A stretch of 20,588 nucleotides of DNA from Bacillota bacterium (GTDB lineage: Bacteria; Bacillota; Clostridia; Peptostreptococcales; Anaerovoracaceae), in assembly GCA_905372035.1 (NCBI GenBank), contig CAJPNN010000025.1, positions 1-20,588 on the forward strand, in the 5' to 3' direction. This document shows, piece after piece, positions 1 through 6,135 of the stretch. A program made the translations under genes and the position numbers. Under the pieces are notes generated by a model, which saw only the letters and a list, made by a program, of their open reading frames with translations, did not search any database and was not told the origin of the DNA. Positions within the stretch are counted from its first letter, which is position 1; every line of letters begins with the position of its first letter.

Positions 1-285
1 AATGCAGGATTTTCACGATTTCACTCTTTGTATCAACGCTATGCACTCCACATGTTTCAAGTGTGGAAATTGCTTAAGAAAAATATCTATTTTCTCATAA
101 GACTTGAACAGTGGCAGGAAATGAAAGAAAAATATGAGAATAACGAAATTACGAAAGAAGCCTTGCAGGACTGGAAGGCAAACTATCCTGACAGCCTGAA
201 AAAAGATTACGTTCCCTTTGAGGAAAGCAATGTGAAATTCTATAAAAGCGGAATAAATACCAAAATTCCACCAGATATAAAATAG
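1..285 (+). CDS. C-terminal fragment of an unrecognised protein, 5' end outside the window
   Basis: The reading frame is open from the first base to a TAG at 283-285, about 94 residues. A TTG at 28 could serve as a start, but the frame stays open upstream of it, so this is more likely the 3' end of a longer gene cut by the window edge. The fragment has an aromatic/basic stretch (YALHMFQVWKLLKKN), then a hydrophilic, charged, probably helical part rich in Glu, Lys and Asn, and ends KIPPDIK. I see no signal peptide, membrane segment or catalytic motif and do not recognise the family. A plausible terminator follows. It lies next to a restriction-type gene in what looks like accessory DNA, so a mobile-element origin is possible. 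An antisense frame covers the same bases but is low-complexity Phe/Ser-rich and looks like a shadow. Confidence 0.5.
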   Translation, partial: NAGFSRFHSLYQRYALHMFQVWKLLKKNIYFLIRLEQWQEMKEKYENNEITKEALQDWKANYPDSLKKDYVPFEESNVKFYKSGINTKIPPDIK

Positions 286-293
286 GCACAGAA

Positions 294-345
294 AAAGCAC
301 ATAGCTAAAAGATTTTACAAATTTAAAGCCATGTGCTTTATCTTT
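294..345 (+). terminator. Probable rho-independent terminator of the left-edge gene
   Basis: AAAGCACAT (294-302) pairs perfectly with ATGTGCTTT (331-339), a 9-bp stem closing a loop of about 28 nt, followed by a T-rich stretch. It lies 9 bases after the TAG of the left-edge gene. The large loop lowers confidence. It also lies downstream of the minus-strand endonuclease gene and could act on that transcript too. Confidence 0.5.
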
Positions 346-380
346 TATACTGTTCGATGATTTAGATAAACTGGTGTTTG

Positions 381-1289
381 TTATTTGGAAAGATTTAGAG
401 AAATGCATTTTGCTTCTCTTACCCAGACTCTCTTTTGTATTTCTCTTGTCTTTTCTAGATCTAATACATATATACCCTTAAATACATATGCCATTTCTCC
501 AGATTCCGTTTTATAATATGGGAAAACGATTCTTTTCTGATCTGCCTTTGGCTTTTGTAAGACTTCTTCAACAAACTTATTATTGTTTTCCTTTGATGAT
601 TCGTAGATTGTGGTTCCGTCAAGAGATATTTCATTATTAAAAGGTATTCTTTGAATTACATCCTCTAACATGAGTTTCGGACACCAAATCCATATATTAG
701 ATCCTTTCGACTTTTCGAAGTAACACTTCTGCATACCGTAATATCCCTTGTCAAATAACTCCGACACTTCTTGGATTGTCCTCAATGCAATCTTGCCATC
801 GAATATATCTTTCCCTTCAGCTTTTACTTGATCTGCAGTTTTGATGATATCTTCCCACTCTAATGGTTTAGTGAGTTTATTGATTCGTTCTTTAATAAGT
901 TCAACAACTGTATCAATTTGTGCGTTTAGTGATTCAAGCGTTTGACTGGACTCAGCATTTATTCTTAATTCCTCTGGTTCAAATTCAACCACGTTTTCTA
1001 GACTCCGCATCTTCTTAAGAATGTCTGCAGTACGTTCTTTATCCAATTCTTCTTGCGACTTATGGTGATCTTCGTCAATCTCAACCGATAAATTTAGTTG
1101 CGGAAAGTACAAATCTGCTAAGGCTATTTTATTTTCTTTACGCCTGAACATTTGTTGTGTTACGAACTTTAAATCTGGATTGTCAATTTTATTATAGATT
1201 CGTTCGATGCAGTAATTCTCGCTCTTCTTATTCCAAGTTCTTCGAAACTGATGAAGAATATAATCCTTTCTATCTGTAGTTTTGCTCAT
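381..1289 (-). CDS. AbaSI/PvuRts1I-like modification-dependent restriction endonuclease
   Basis: The 302-residue length matches the AbaSI/PvuRts1I family (about 290-315). These type IV enzymes recognise 5-hydroxymethylcytosine, often glucosylated, and cut at a distance. The N-terminal half carries a PD-(D/E)XK (Vsr-like) core: ENY at 24-26, FVTQQ at 42-46, then ALADLYFP with D59, and VEID with E70 and D72, followed by H75-H76. A charged linker (about 80-145) leads to a C-terminal region that fits the SRA-like base-flipping domain, including IWIWCPK near 199-205 and NNEISLDG at 218-225. In the family this domain binds the modified base. The start is ATG with GGAGAA 6 nt upstream. No methyltransferase is nearby, as expected for a type IV enzyme. 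It lies next to guaA among degraded coding DNA, suggesting acquisition by transfer. The family call rests on remembered motifs, not a search. Confidence 0.82.
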   Translation of the reverse strand: MSKTTDRKDYILHQFRRTWNKKSENYCIERIYNKIDNPDLKFVTQQMFRRKENKIALADLYFPQLNLSVEIDEDHHKSQEELDKERTADILKKMRSLENVVEFEPEELRINAESSQTLESLNAQIDTVVELIKERINKLTKPLEWEDIIKTADQVKAEGKDIFDGKIALRTIQEVSELFDKGYYGMQKCYFEKSKGSNIWIWCPKLMLEDVIQRIPFNNEISLDGTTIYESSKENNNKFVEEVLQKPKADQKRIVFPYYKTESGEMAYVFKGIYVLDLEKTREIQKRVWVREAKCISLNLSK

Positions 1290-1324
1290 TATTCTTTCTC
1301 CATATCCCTACAAATTATGATTTG

Positions 1325-1451
1325 TCACCCACTATTTTCACAAAAGCCTCTCACCAAACGACGGAAAGCTTTTATAAACTTTTTATCTACCTTATTGCCC
1401 TTCGGTCAATAAGTATCGCTCGTAAAGCTCGCTTAATTCAACAACTCCCTT
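1325..1451 (-). pseudogene. Frameshifted coding remnant upstream of the endonuclease
   Basis: Reading the minus strand, one frame gives GVVELSELYERYLLTEGQ and a stop (1392-1451). Shifting by one base near that stop continues as GNKVDKKFIKAFRRLVRG and ends at a TGA (1325-1327). The two pieces join smoothly into one protein-like sequence of about 40 residues, which suggests a frameshift in a former gene. No start codon is present for the first piece and an in-frame TGA lies just upstream. The family is unknown to me. It ends 35 bases before the endonuclease start and points the same way, so it may be the tail of a mobile-element gene that once preceded the endonuclease. Confidence 0.4.
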
Positions 1452-1548
1452 TCAGACCTGCTTTTTCTTACTTTTAGTATCAAAACAGTATCATTTAGAG
1501 AATTTTACTACATCAAAACCGCTCAACTCCTGTATTTTTAAGCCTTTT

Positions 1549-1576
1549 ATAACAGTAGCATATTTGTTACTGTTAT
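1549..1576. repeat. Inverted repeat overlapping the guaA stop codon
   Basis: ATAACAGTA (1549-1557) and TACTGTTAT (1568-1576) form a perfect 9-bp stem with a 10-nt loop. One arm includes the guaA stop. On the guaA strand the stem is followed by A-rich, not T-rich, sequence, so it is a poor intrinsic terminator. It could stabilise the mRNA 3' end, or be a recombinase arm site, because the 3' end of guaA is a known integration target. Confidence 0.45.
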
Positions 1577-3108
1577 TCCCACTCTATCGTTCCCGGCGGT
1601 TTGCTAGTCAGATCATACACAACTCTGTTGACACCTTTCACTTCATTTATTATGCGGTTCATACAGATTTGCAGAACCTCAAGCGGGATATCCGAACACT
1701 CCGCAGTCATAAAATCTGAAGTATTCACTGCTCTTAAAGCGACAGCATAATCATAAGTTCTCTCATCTCCCATAACGCCAACAGAGCGAATATTTGTGAG
1801 CGCCGCAAAGTACTGTCCTATTTTCTTATCCAGTCCGGCTTTCATAATCTCTTCCCTGTAAATATGATCAGCGTTTTGTATCATGTTAACCTTCTCTTCG
1901 GTTACTTCCCCTATTATCCTTATACCGAGTCCCGGACCCGGAAACGGTTGTCTGAAAACAAGATGTTCAGGTATTCCAAGTTCCAATCCCGCTTGTCTCA
2001 CTTCATCCTTGAATAAGTCCCTGAGAGGCTCAATTACTTCTTTGAAATCCACATGATCCGGAAGACCGCCGACATTATGATGACTCTTTATAACTGCAGA
2101 CTCTCCAAGACCCGATTCTATAATATCGGGGTAAATCGTTCCCTGTGCAAAAAAATCTACCGCTCCGATTTTCTTTGCCTCCTCCTCAAAAACTCTTATA
2201 AATTCTTCTCCTATGACCTTTCTCTTATTCTCAGGCTCCGTTACACCTTTAAGCCTATTATAAAATCTATCCTGCGCATTTACCCTGATAAAATTTAAAT
2301 CATAAAGCTTTGTGAATACCTCTTCGACCTCATCCCCTTCATTCTTTCTTAAAAGTCCATGATCTACAAAGATGCAAGTAAGTTGTTTCCCCACTGCCTT
2401 TGAAATTATCACCGCCGCCACTGATGAGTCTACACCGCCCGATAACGCAAGCAACACTTTTTTATCTCCAATTTTTTCTTTAAGACTCCTGACAGTATCA
2501 TCCACAAAACTTCCCATTTGCCATGTCGCCTGACATTTGCAAACCTCAAACAAAAAATTCGCAATCATTTTTTGGCCCTGCTTGGTATGCATAACTTCCG
2601 GATGAAATTGTACACCATAAAACCCTTTTTCTTCATTCTCCATGGCTACCACCGGACAGTCTTTGCTCTTCGCTATAATTTCAAAACCGGTCGGAGCATC
2701 GGAAATATAATCCGTATGACTCATCCAGCAAATTGTTTTGCTGTCGACGCCTTTAAATATTTTGCTCTTTTCATCTACATTCACAGGTGTTTTTCCATAT
2801 TCGCTTACAGGTGCCGTCGCAACCTTACCTCCGAGCAAATGTGCCATTAGCTGATTCCCGTAACATATTCCCAAAACAGGAATCCCAAGCTCAAATATCT
2901 CCGTTGAAATCATAGGCGCCGCATAGGCATAAACACTGTTCGGTCCCCCGGTAAAAATAATCCCTTTAGGATTCATATCCTTGATCCTGTCCAAAGATAT
3001 CGAATAAGAACAGACCTCACAATACACATTACATTCTCTTACACGCCTTGCAATAAGCTGATTATACTGACCGCCAAAATCAATTATTAATATTAACTCT
3101 TCTTTCAC
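1573..3108 (-). CDS. guaA: GMP synthase (glutamine-hydrolysing)
   Basis: Converts XMP, ATP and glutamine to GMP, the last step of guanine nucleotide synthesis in the cytosol. It is 511 residues from a GTG start, the usual length. The N-terminal class I glutamine amidotransferase domain has nucleophile C82 in GICYGN and H169/E171 in FHPE. The ATP-pyrophosphatase domain has the P-loop SGGVDSS at 223-229. The C-terminal dimerisation domain ends in the typical TSKPPGTIEWE. An ATG seven codons upstream keeps the frame open, but the Shine-Dalgarno GGAGG lies inside that extension, 7 nt before the GTG, so the GTG is the true start. Upstream there is a TATAAT box. No purine riboswitch was recognised in the short leader. 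The 3' end borders accessory-looking DNA. Confidence 0.97.
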   Translation of the reverse strand: MKEELILIIDFGGQYNQLIARRVRECNVYCEVCSYSISLDRIKDMNPKGIIFTGGPNSVYAYAAPMISTEIFELGIPVLGICYGNQLMAHLLGGKVATAPVSEYGKTPVNVDEKSKIFKGVDSKTICWMSHTDYISDAPTGFEIIAKSKDCPVVAMENEEKGFYGVQFHPEVMHTKQGQKMIANFLFEVCKCQATWQMGSFVDDTVRSLKEKIGDKKVLLALSGGVDSSVAAVIISKAVGKQLTCIFVDHGLLRKNEGDEVEEVFTKLYDLNFIRVNAQDRFYNRLKGVTEPENKRKVIGEEFIRVFEEEAKKIGAVDFFAQGTIYPDIIESGLGESAVIKSHHNVGGLPDHVDFKEVIEPLRDLFKDEVRQAGLELGIPEHLVFRQPFPGPGLGIRIIGEVTEEKVNMIQNADHIYREEIMKAGLDKKIGQYFAALTNIRSVGVMGDERTYDYAVALRAVNTSDFMTAECSDIPLEVLQICMNRIINEVKGVNRVVYDLTSKPPGTIEWE

Positions 3109-3115
3109 TTGCCAT

Positions 3116-3120
3116 CCTCC
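3116..3120 (-). promoter_or_regulatory. Ribosome binding site that fixes the guaA start
   Basis: GGAGG on the minus strand, 7 nt upstream of the GTG at 3106-3108. It lies within the longer open frame that begins at 3129, ruling that start out. Confidence 0.85.
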
Positions 3121-3186
3121 AAAATACAAACGATTCCCAAAAATTTCGTTAATTACCCGGCATTTATAAGTTTGTGCTATTCATAT

Positions 3187-3192
3187 ATTATA
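3187..3192 (-). promoter_or_regulatory. Possible -10 box for guaA
   Basis: A perfect TATAAT on the minus strand, 78 bases before the guaA GTG. No convincing -35 box lies 16-18 bases further upstream, so this is only a candidate. Confidence 0.4.
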
Positions 3193-3360
3193 TAACGATA
3201 ACGCTTTGTGAGTATATATACCACATCAGCAAAACAAAATCCGCACCCGCTTCACCTTCCAAAGATGCTTTTGGGGTATACACATAATGTTGGCAATTTT
3301 TTGCAGCTTTTCACTAATCTCGTTATATAACGCTTTCACATTCATTTCAATTAATCCATA

Positions 3361-4266
3361 TCAATATCGGAAATCGCGTCTGCCCGACAACTTTCGTACA
3401 ATAGGGACTACCTTGATATCCACCTCCATAAGCAGAATTGCACTCATCATTATCGCCGCCCCGACATACCCTTTTACAGACAATACCTCTCCTGCAAAAC
3501 AATAAGCTATCAAAGCTACAAACATTGGCTCCAATGTGTATATCATACCGACGTGGTTTGCAGTGGTGTGCCTCTGAGCTAAAACCTGAATGATAATTGA
3601 AACCCCTGAGCAAAAAATTGCCAGGAACAATGTCGTTGCCCACGTCACAGGCGTTTGAGGTAAAGACGGCTTCTCAAAAATCAAAGCCCCTATACTCATT
3701 AAAACCGCGACTGCCCCCAATTCATAAATAGCCATTTGAAAAGGATCGACCGACTTATTCTTAACAGCCGTTTCCGTGATCAACAAGTTACAGGAAAATG
3801 AAAGTGATCCGCAGATGCAAAGCAAATCCCCCACCGCAGGTTTAAAGCCTCCATTAAGCGTAAGCAATCCTACTCCCACGATACACAAAATTGCAACAAC
3901 TGCAAACTTACCCGTAGGAATTTGCTTTTTAAAGATCAATCCTAGGATCGGCGTAAATATAACGGACAGTCCGCCAAGAAAACCCGCATTTGAAAGACTC
4001 GTATGTAAAACTCCTAAAGTGCAACAAAGATATGCACCGCTCATCGCAACCCCTGCAATACAGGCATATTTCAAAGTTTCTTTACTTACACTTTTTATCT
4101 TATTAAAAAATACCGCTCCCATAAGTGCAAATGCGACTAAAAACCTGACGGCATTAAGCATCATAGGCTGTAAATCTCTCAAACTTATATCTATCATGTA
4201 ATAAGATGTTCCCCAAAACAATGTCACCAGCAAGAGCATAAAATCCGCTTTCTTTTGTTTGCTCAT
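3361..4266 (-). CDS. EamA-family (drug/metabolite transporter superfamily) permease
   Basis: A 301-residue, very hydrophobic protein with about ten predicted membrane helices, the standard EamA layout of two five-helix repeats. Family-typical sequences are LFWGTSYYMID near the N-terminus, the first-repeat end SVIFTPILGLIFKKQIPTGK, and LEPMFVALIAYCFAGEVLS in the second repeat. It is predicted to be an inner-membrane exporter or exchanger of small metabolites; the substrate cannot be inferred. ATG start with AGGGGG 7 nt upstream. It shares orientation with guaA, but the gap of about 250 bases and guaA's own TATAAT suggest separate transcription. A second, distinct EamA gene occurs at 17369-18319. 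Confidence 0.9.
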   Translation of the reverse strand: MSKQKKADFMLLLVTLFWGTSYYMIDISLRDLQPMMLNAVRFLVAFALMGAVFFNKIKSVSKETLKYACIAGVAMSGAYLCCTLGVLHTSLSNAGFLGGLSVIFTPILGLIFKKQIPTGKFAVVAILCIVGVGLLTLNGGFKPAVGDLLCICGSLSFSCNLLITETAVKNKSVDPFQMAIYELGAVAVLMSIGALIFEKPSLPQTPVTWATTLFLAIFCSGVSIIIQVLAQRHTTANHVGMIYTLEPMFVALIAYCFAGEVLSVKGYVGAAIMMSAILLMEVDIKVVPIVRKLSGRRDFRY

Positions 4267-4289
4267 AGTATTCCCCCTCGTATTTATAT

Positions 4290-4295
4290 ATTATA
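4290..4295 (-). promoter_or_regulatory. Possible -10 box for the first EamA gene
   Basis: TATAAT on the minus strand 23 bases before the ATG. The matching -35 region is poor. Confidence 0.4.
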
Positions 4296-4451
4296 CATTC
4301 ATAGCCGAACTTTCCCTTTTATTCAAGTTGTGCTATATGTTTAAGATGCTTTGTATCAGTTCTTCCCCTGATTATGCTTTCAACCACACAGACTTATAAC
4401 CATATGTTTAAAAACTACTTTGGACCGGTTACTCCCTATTTATAATCAATG

Positions 4452-4472
4452 AAAAAAGCCCCCGAAGGCGCT
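4452..4472 (-). terminator. Probable rho-independent terminator
   Basis: On the minus strand AGCGCC, a TTCG tetraloop and GGGGCT form a stem with one mismatch (4457-4472), followed by a run of six T. It would end minus-strand transcripts entering from the remnant region at 4710-4847 and insulate the EamA gene downstream. Confidence 0.6.
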
Positions 4473-4709
4473 ATTCCAATATTATCACGCACAGAAACCG
4501 AAACTGTTCCTGCACTCTTTTCATTTTTCTCAAATTTCTCTAAACTGTGATTCTCTCCTGTCAGCTATTCAACATCCACCGATTAAATTTCATTAATATA
4601 ACCTGAAACTATTCTACATTTTTTAATAAATTTTTGCAACACATATCCATAAATAAATTTAAAATATCTCTTAATTGTCAAGACATATGCTACACTTTGA
4701 GAAGTATTC

Positions 4710-4847
4710 TCATACAACTTTATTTGTGCTCTTAAAATTTAGTACAGTCTTTGCTGTCTTATTATATCTCGCTTCATGCTTGGCTACCTGCTTTATAACT
4801 TCTTTTTCTGCCTCAATAAGCTCCCGAATATCTCTATAATACTTTTT
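4710..4847 (-). pseudogene. Coding remnant, C-terminal part of a lost gene
   Basis: The minus strand reads 45 codons of natural-looking, helical, charged protein, including KKYYRDIRELIEAEKEVIKQ and ending LNFKSTNKVV with a TGA. Two in-frame stops (TAA and TAG) lie immediately upstream, and no ATG, GTG or TTG occurs within it, so it cannot be an intact gene. It precedes a good terminator at 4452-4472 by about 240 bases. I do not recognise the family. Confidence 0.4.
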
Positions 4848-4897
4848 CTATTCTTATTCAGTAAATTCCTTTTCTGCCGACAATTATCGGCTTCCGC

Positions 4898-4984
4898 AAA
4901 TCTAATCTTTATAAAAACCCGGAAATGTTTTTGATAGAAGCAAAGCGAATAATATACTTACGTAAATCTAATTTATAAAAACCC
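4898..4984. repeat. Direct repeat of terminator-tail-like sequence
   Basis: AAATCTAATCTTTATAAAAACCC (4898-4920) recurs as AAATCTAATTTATAAAAACCC (4964-4984), differing only by a two-base gap. On the minus strand the second copy forms the T-tract and base of the rpsI terminator. The first copy has a weak stem (AAAAAC/GTTTTT), so it may be a duplicated, decayed terminator. Confidence 0.55.
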
Positions 4985-5005
4985 CCTGCAATTGCAAGGG
5001 GTTTT
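4977..5005 (-). terminator. Rho-independent terminator of rplM-rpsI
   Basis: AAAACCCCTTGCAATTGCAGGGGGTTTTT on the minus strand forms a G/C-rich stem (CCCC with GGGG plus TTGCAA-type pairing inside), followed by a T-tract, 21 bases after the rpsI stop. The symmetric A and T runs would also allow weak termination in the other direction. Confidence 0.85.
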
Positions 5006-5026
5006 GCCTTCGTGATATATGCAAGA

Positions 5027-5422
5027 TTATCTCTTTGAGAACTGAGACGCTCTTCTTGCCTTTTTCAAACCGTATTTCTTTCTTTCCTTCATTCTGGAGT
5101 CTCTTGTTAAGAAACCTGCCGCCTTAAGTAAAGGTCTGTATGCTTCTCTGTCTACTTCACACAAAGCTCTTGAAACACCATGTCTTAAAGCTCCCGCCTG
5201 GCCGGTAAATCCGCCCCCGTGAACTGTCGCAATTATGTCAAACTTTCCTGCAACGCCGACAACGTCAAAAGGTCTTCTAACCTCTCTTTTTACTATCTCC
5301 ATACCGAAATACTCATCTATGGGCTTTTTGTTTATCGTAATCTCACCTTTTCCGGGGATCAATCTAACTCTAGCCACAGAAGATTTTCTTCTACCTGTTC
5401 CCTGATACTGTGTAACTGCCAT
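5027..5422 (-). CDS. rpsI: 30S ribosomal protein S9
   Basis: 131 residues, full length for S9. It starts MAVTQYQGTGRRKSSVARVR and ends with the basic tail RRASQFSKR, which reaches the ribosomal P site in this family. The internal GGGFTGQAGALRHGVSRAL is the S9 signature. It is a structural component of the small-subunit head. ATG start with GGGGAGG 9 nt upstream. It lies 18 bases after rplM, the conserved bacterial pair, and should be cotranscribed with it and end at the hairpin at 4977-5005. Confidence 0.98.
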   Translation of the reverse strand: MAVTQYQGTGRRKSSVARVRLIPGKGEITINKKPIDEYFGMEIVKREVRRPFDVVGVAGKFDIIATVHGGGFTGQAGALRHGVSRALCEVDREAYRPLLKAAGFLTRDSRMKERKKYGLKKARRASQFSKR

Positions 5423-5440
5423 CTACTGATTCCTCCCCTC

Positions 5441-5869
5441 TTAAAAATTCCAAACTTCCGGCTTCTGAGCTGTATGCGGATGTTCTGAACCCACATAAAC
5501 CTTAAGCTTCTTATACATCTGTCTGCCGAGCTTTCCGTTAGGCATCATGCCCTTAACCGCATGTCTTATAATTTCTTCCGGTTTCTTTGCCTGGAGCTTC
5601 TCAAAAGTGATTTCTCTAAGACCGCCCGGGTAACCCGTATGCCTTTTATAAATCTTCTCTTTTCTTTTCTTTCCCGTGACCTCAATCTTCTCTGCATTGA
5701 TAACTACTACATAGTCACCCGTATCAACGTGAGGTGTAAAAATAGGCTTCTTCTTTCCCCTTAAAATGGAAGCGATTTCTGATGCCAATCTACCCAAAGT
5801 TTTGCCCTCTGCATCGACAATATACCACTTTCTTTCCACTTCATGAGGCTTTGCAATAAATGATTTCAT
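5441..5869 (-). CDS. rplM: 50S ribosomal protein L13
   Basis: 142 residues, the standard L13 length, beginning MKSFIAKPHEVERKWYIVDA and containing TLGRLASEIASILRGK, HVDTGDYVVVINA and GMMPNGKLGRQM. The frame stays open 26 codons further upstream, but AAGGAGGT lies 7 nt before the ATG at 5869 and the extension has no family similarity, so the shorter start is right. It assembles early into the large subunit. The leader is long (about 265 bases to the next gene) and may hold regulatory structure, though I could not identify a known L13 leader. Confidence 0.97.
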   Translation of the reverse strand: MKSFIAKPHEVERKWYIVDAEGKTLGRLASEIASILRGKKKPIFTPHVDTGDYVVVINAEKIEVTGKKRKEKIYKRHTGYPGGLREITFEKLQAKKPEEIIRHAVKGMMPNGKLGRQMYKKLKVYVGSEHPHTAQKPEVWNF

Positions 5870-5924
5870 TTTTCTTACCTCCTTACCTACTTGGATTCTT
5901 TCCGTTTCCTTACACAATTTAAAT

Positions 5925-5930
5925 GTTATA
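5925..5930 (-). promoter_or_regulatory. Weak -10 candidate upstream of rplM
   Basis: TATAAC on the minus strand, 55 bases before the rplM ATG, within a T-rich stretch. No clear -35 element pairs with it. Confidence 0.25.
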
Positions 5931-6002
5931 GAAAAAACTACAAACACAAATAATGAAGAAATTTAAAAATCGTTTTCGGCTCAAATAATATAAATTATTC
6001 TG

Positions 6003-6037
6003 ACAGTCCGTCTAAAACGTTCCGACCGACTGACTGT
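6003..6037 (-). other. Stem-loop between nhaC-type gene and rplM
   Basis: ACAGTC and GACTGT (6003-6008 and 6032-6037) pair, and GTC with GAC (6010-6012 and 6028-6030) extends the stem past one mismatch. It lacks a clear T-tract on the minus strand. It could be a weak terminator of the antiporter gene or part of an rplM leader RNA. The rest of 5870-6135 holds no gene. Confidence 0.4.
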
Positions 6038-6135
6038 TTCCCGGCCACAGCACTTAAAATGCCCGTACCGGAATTTATGAAAACCTGTGGAACTCAGGAT
6101 TTCTTCACACAATGCAGAGTAAGTATATTACAAAA

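Larger units (their letters stand above)
4267..5026. other. 760-bp region without an intact gene
   Basis: This spacer between rpsI and the first EamA gene holds the EamA -10 box, a minus-strand terminator (4452-4472), a minus-strand coding remnant (4710-4847), a near-palindrome GCCGACAATTATCGGC (4877-4892), and two copies of terminator-tail-like sequence (4898-4920 and 4964-4984). The part from about 4475 to 4700 is AT-rich and I see nothing in it. The layout suggests a decayed gene lying between the rpsI terminator and its own terminator. Confidence 0.6.

Noticed and set aside
13..408. Minus-strand open frame of 131 codons over the left edge
   Set aside because: The product is Phe/Ser-rich with no natural domain pattern, there is no ribosome binding site, and it is antisense to a better plus-strand frame and overlaps the endonuclease 3' end.
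1317..1412. Short plus-strand frame beginning MICHPLF
   Set aside because: It is the antisense of the frameshifted minus-strand remnant, which reads more naturally, and it lacks a ribosome binding site.
3109..3240. Purine riboswitch upstream of guaA
   Set aside because: The leader after the TATAAT box is only about 70 nt and I could not fit the purine-aptamer core to it.
3241..3290. Terminator for the first EamA gene
   Set aside because: Only 5-bp stems (for example CCAAA/TTTGG) without a T-tract were found.
3321..3332. Perfect palindrome CGTTATATAACG
   Set aside because: It lies between the first EamA gene and guaA with no positional link to a promoter; a similar string occurs near the guaA -10, but AT-rich palindromes are expected by chance.
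5870..6000. Known L13 leader RNA upstream of rplM
   Set aside because: I could not identify the consensus structure; only a generic stem-loop was listed.
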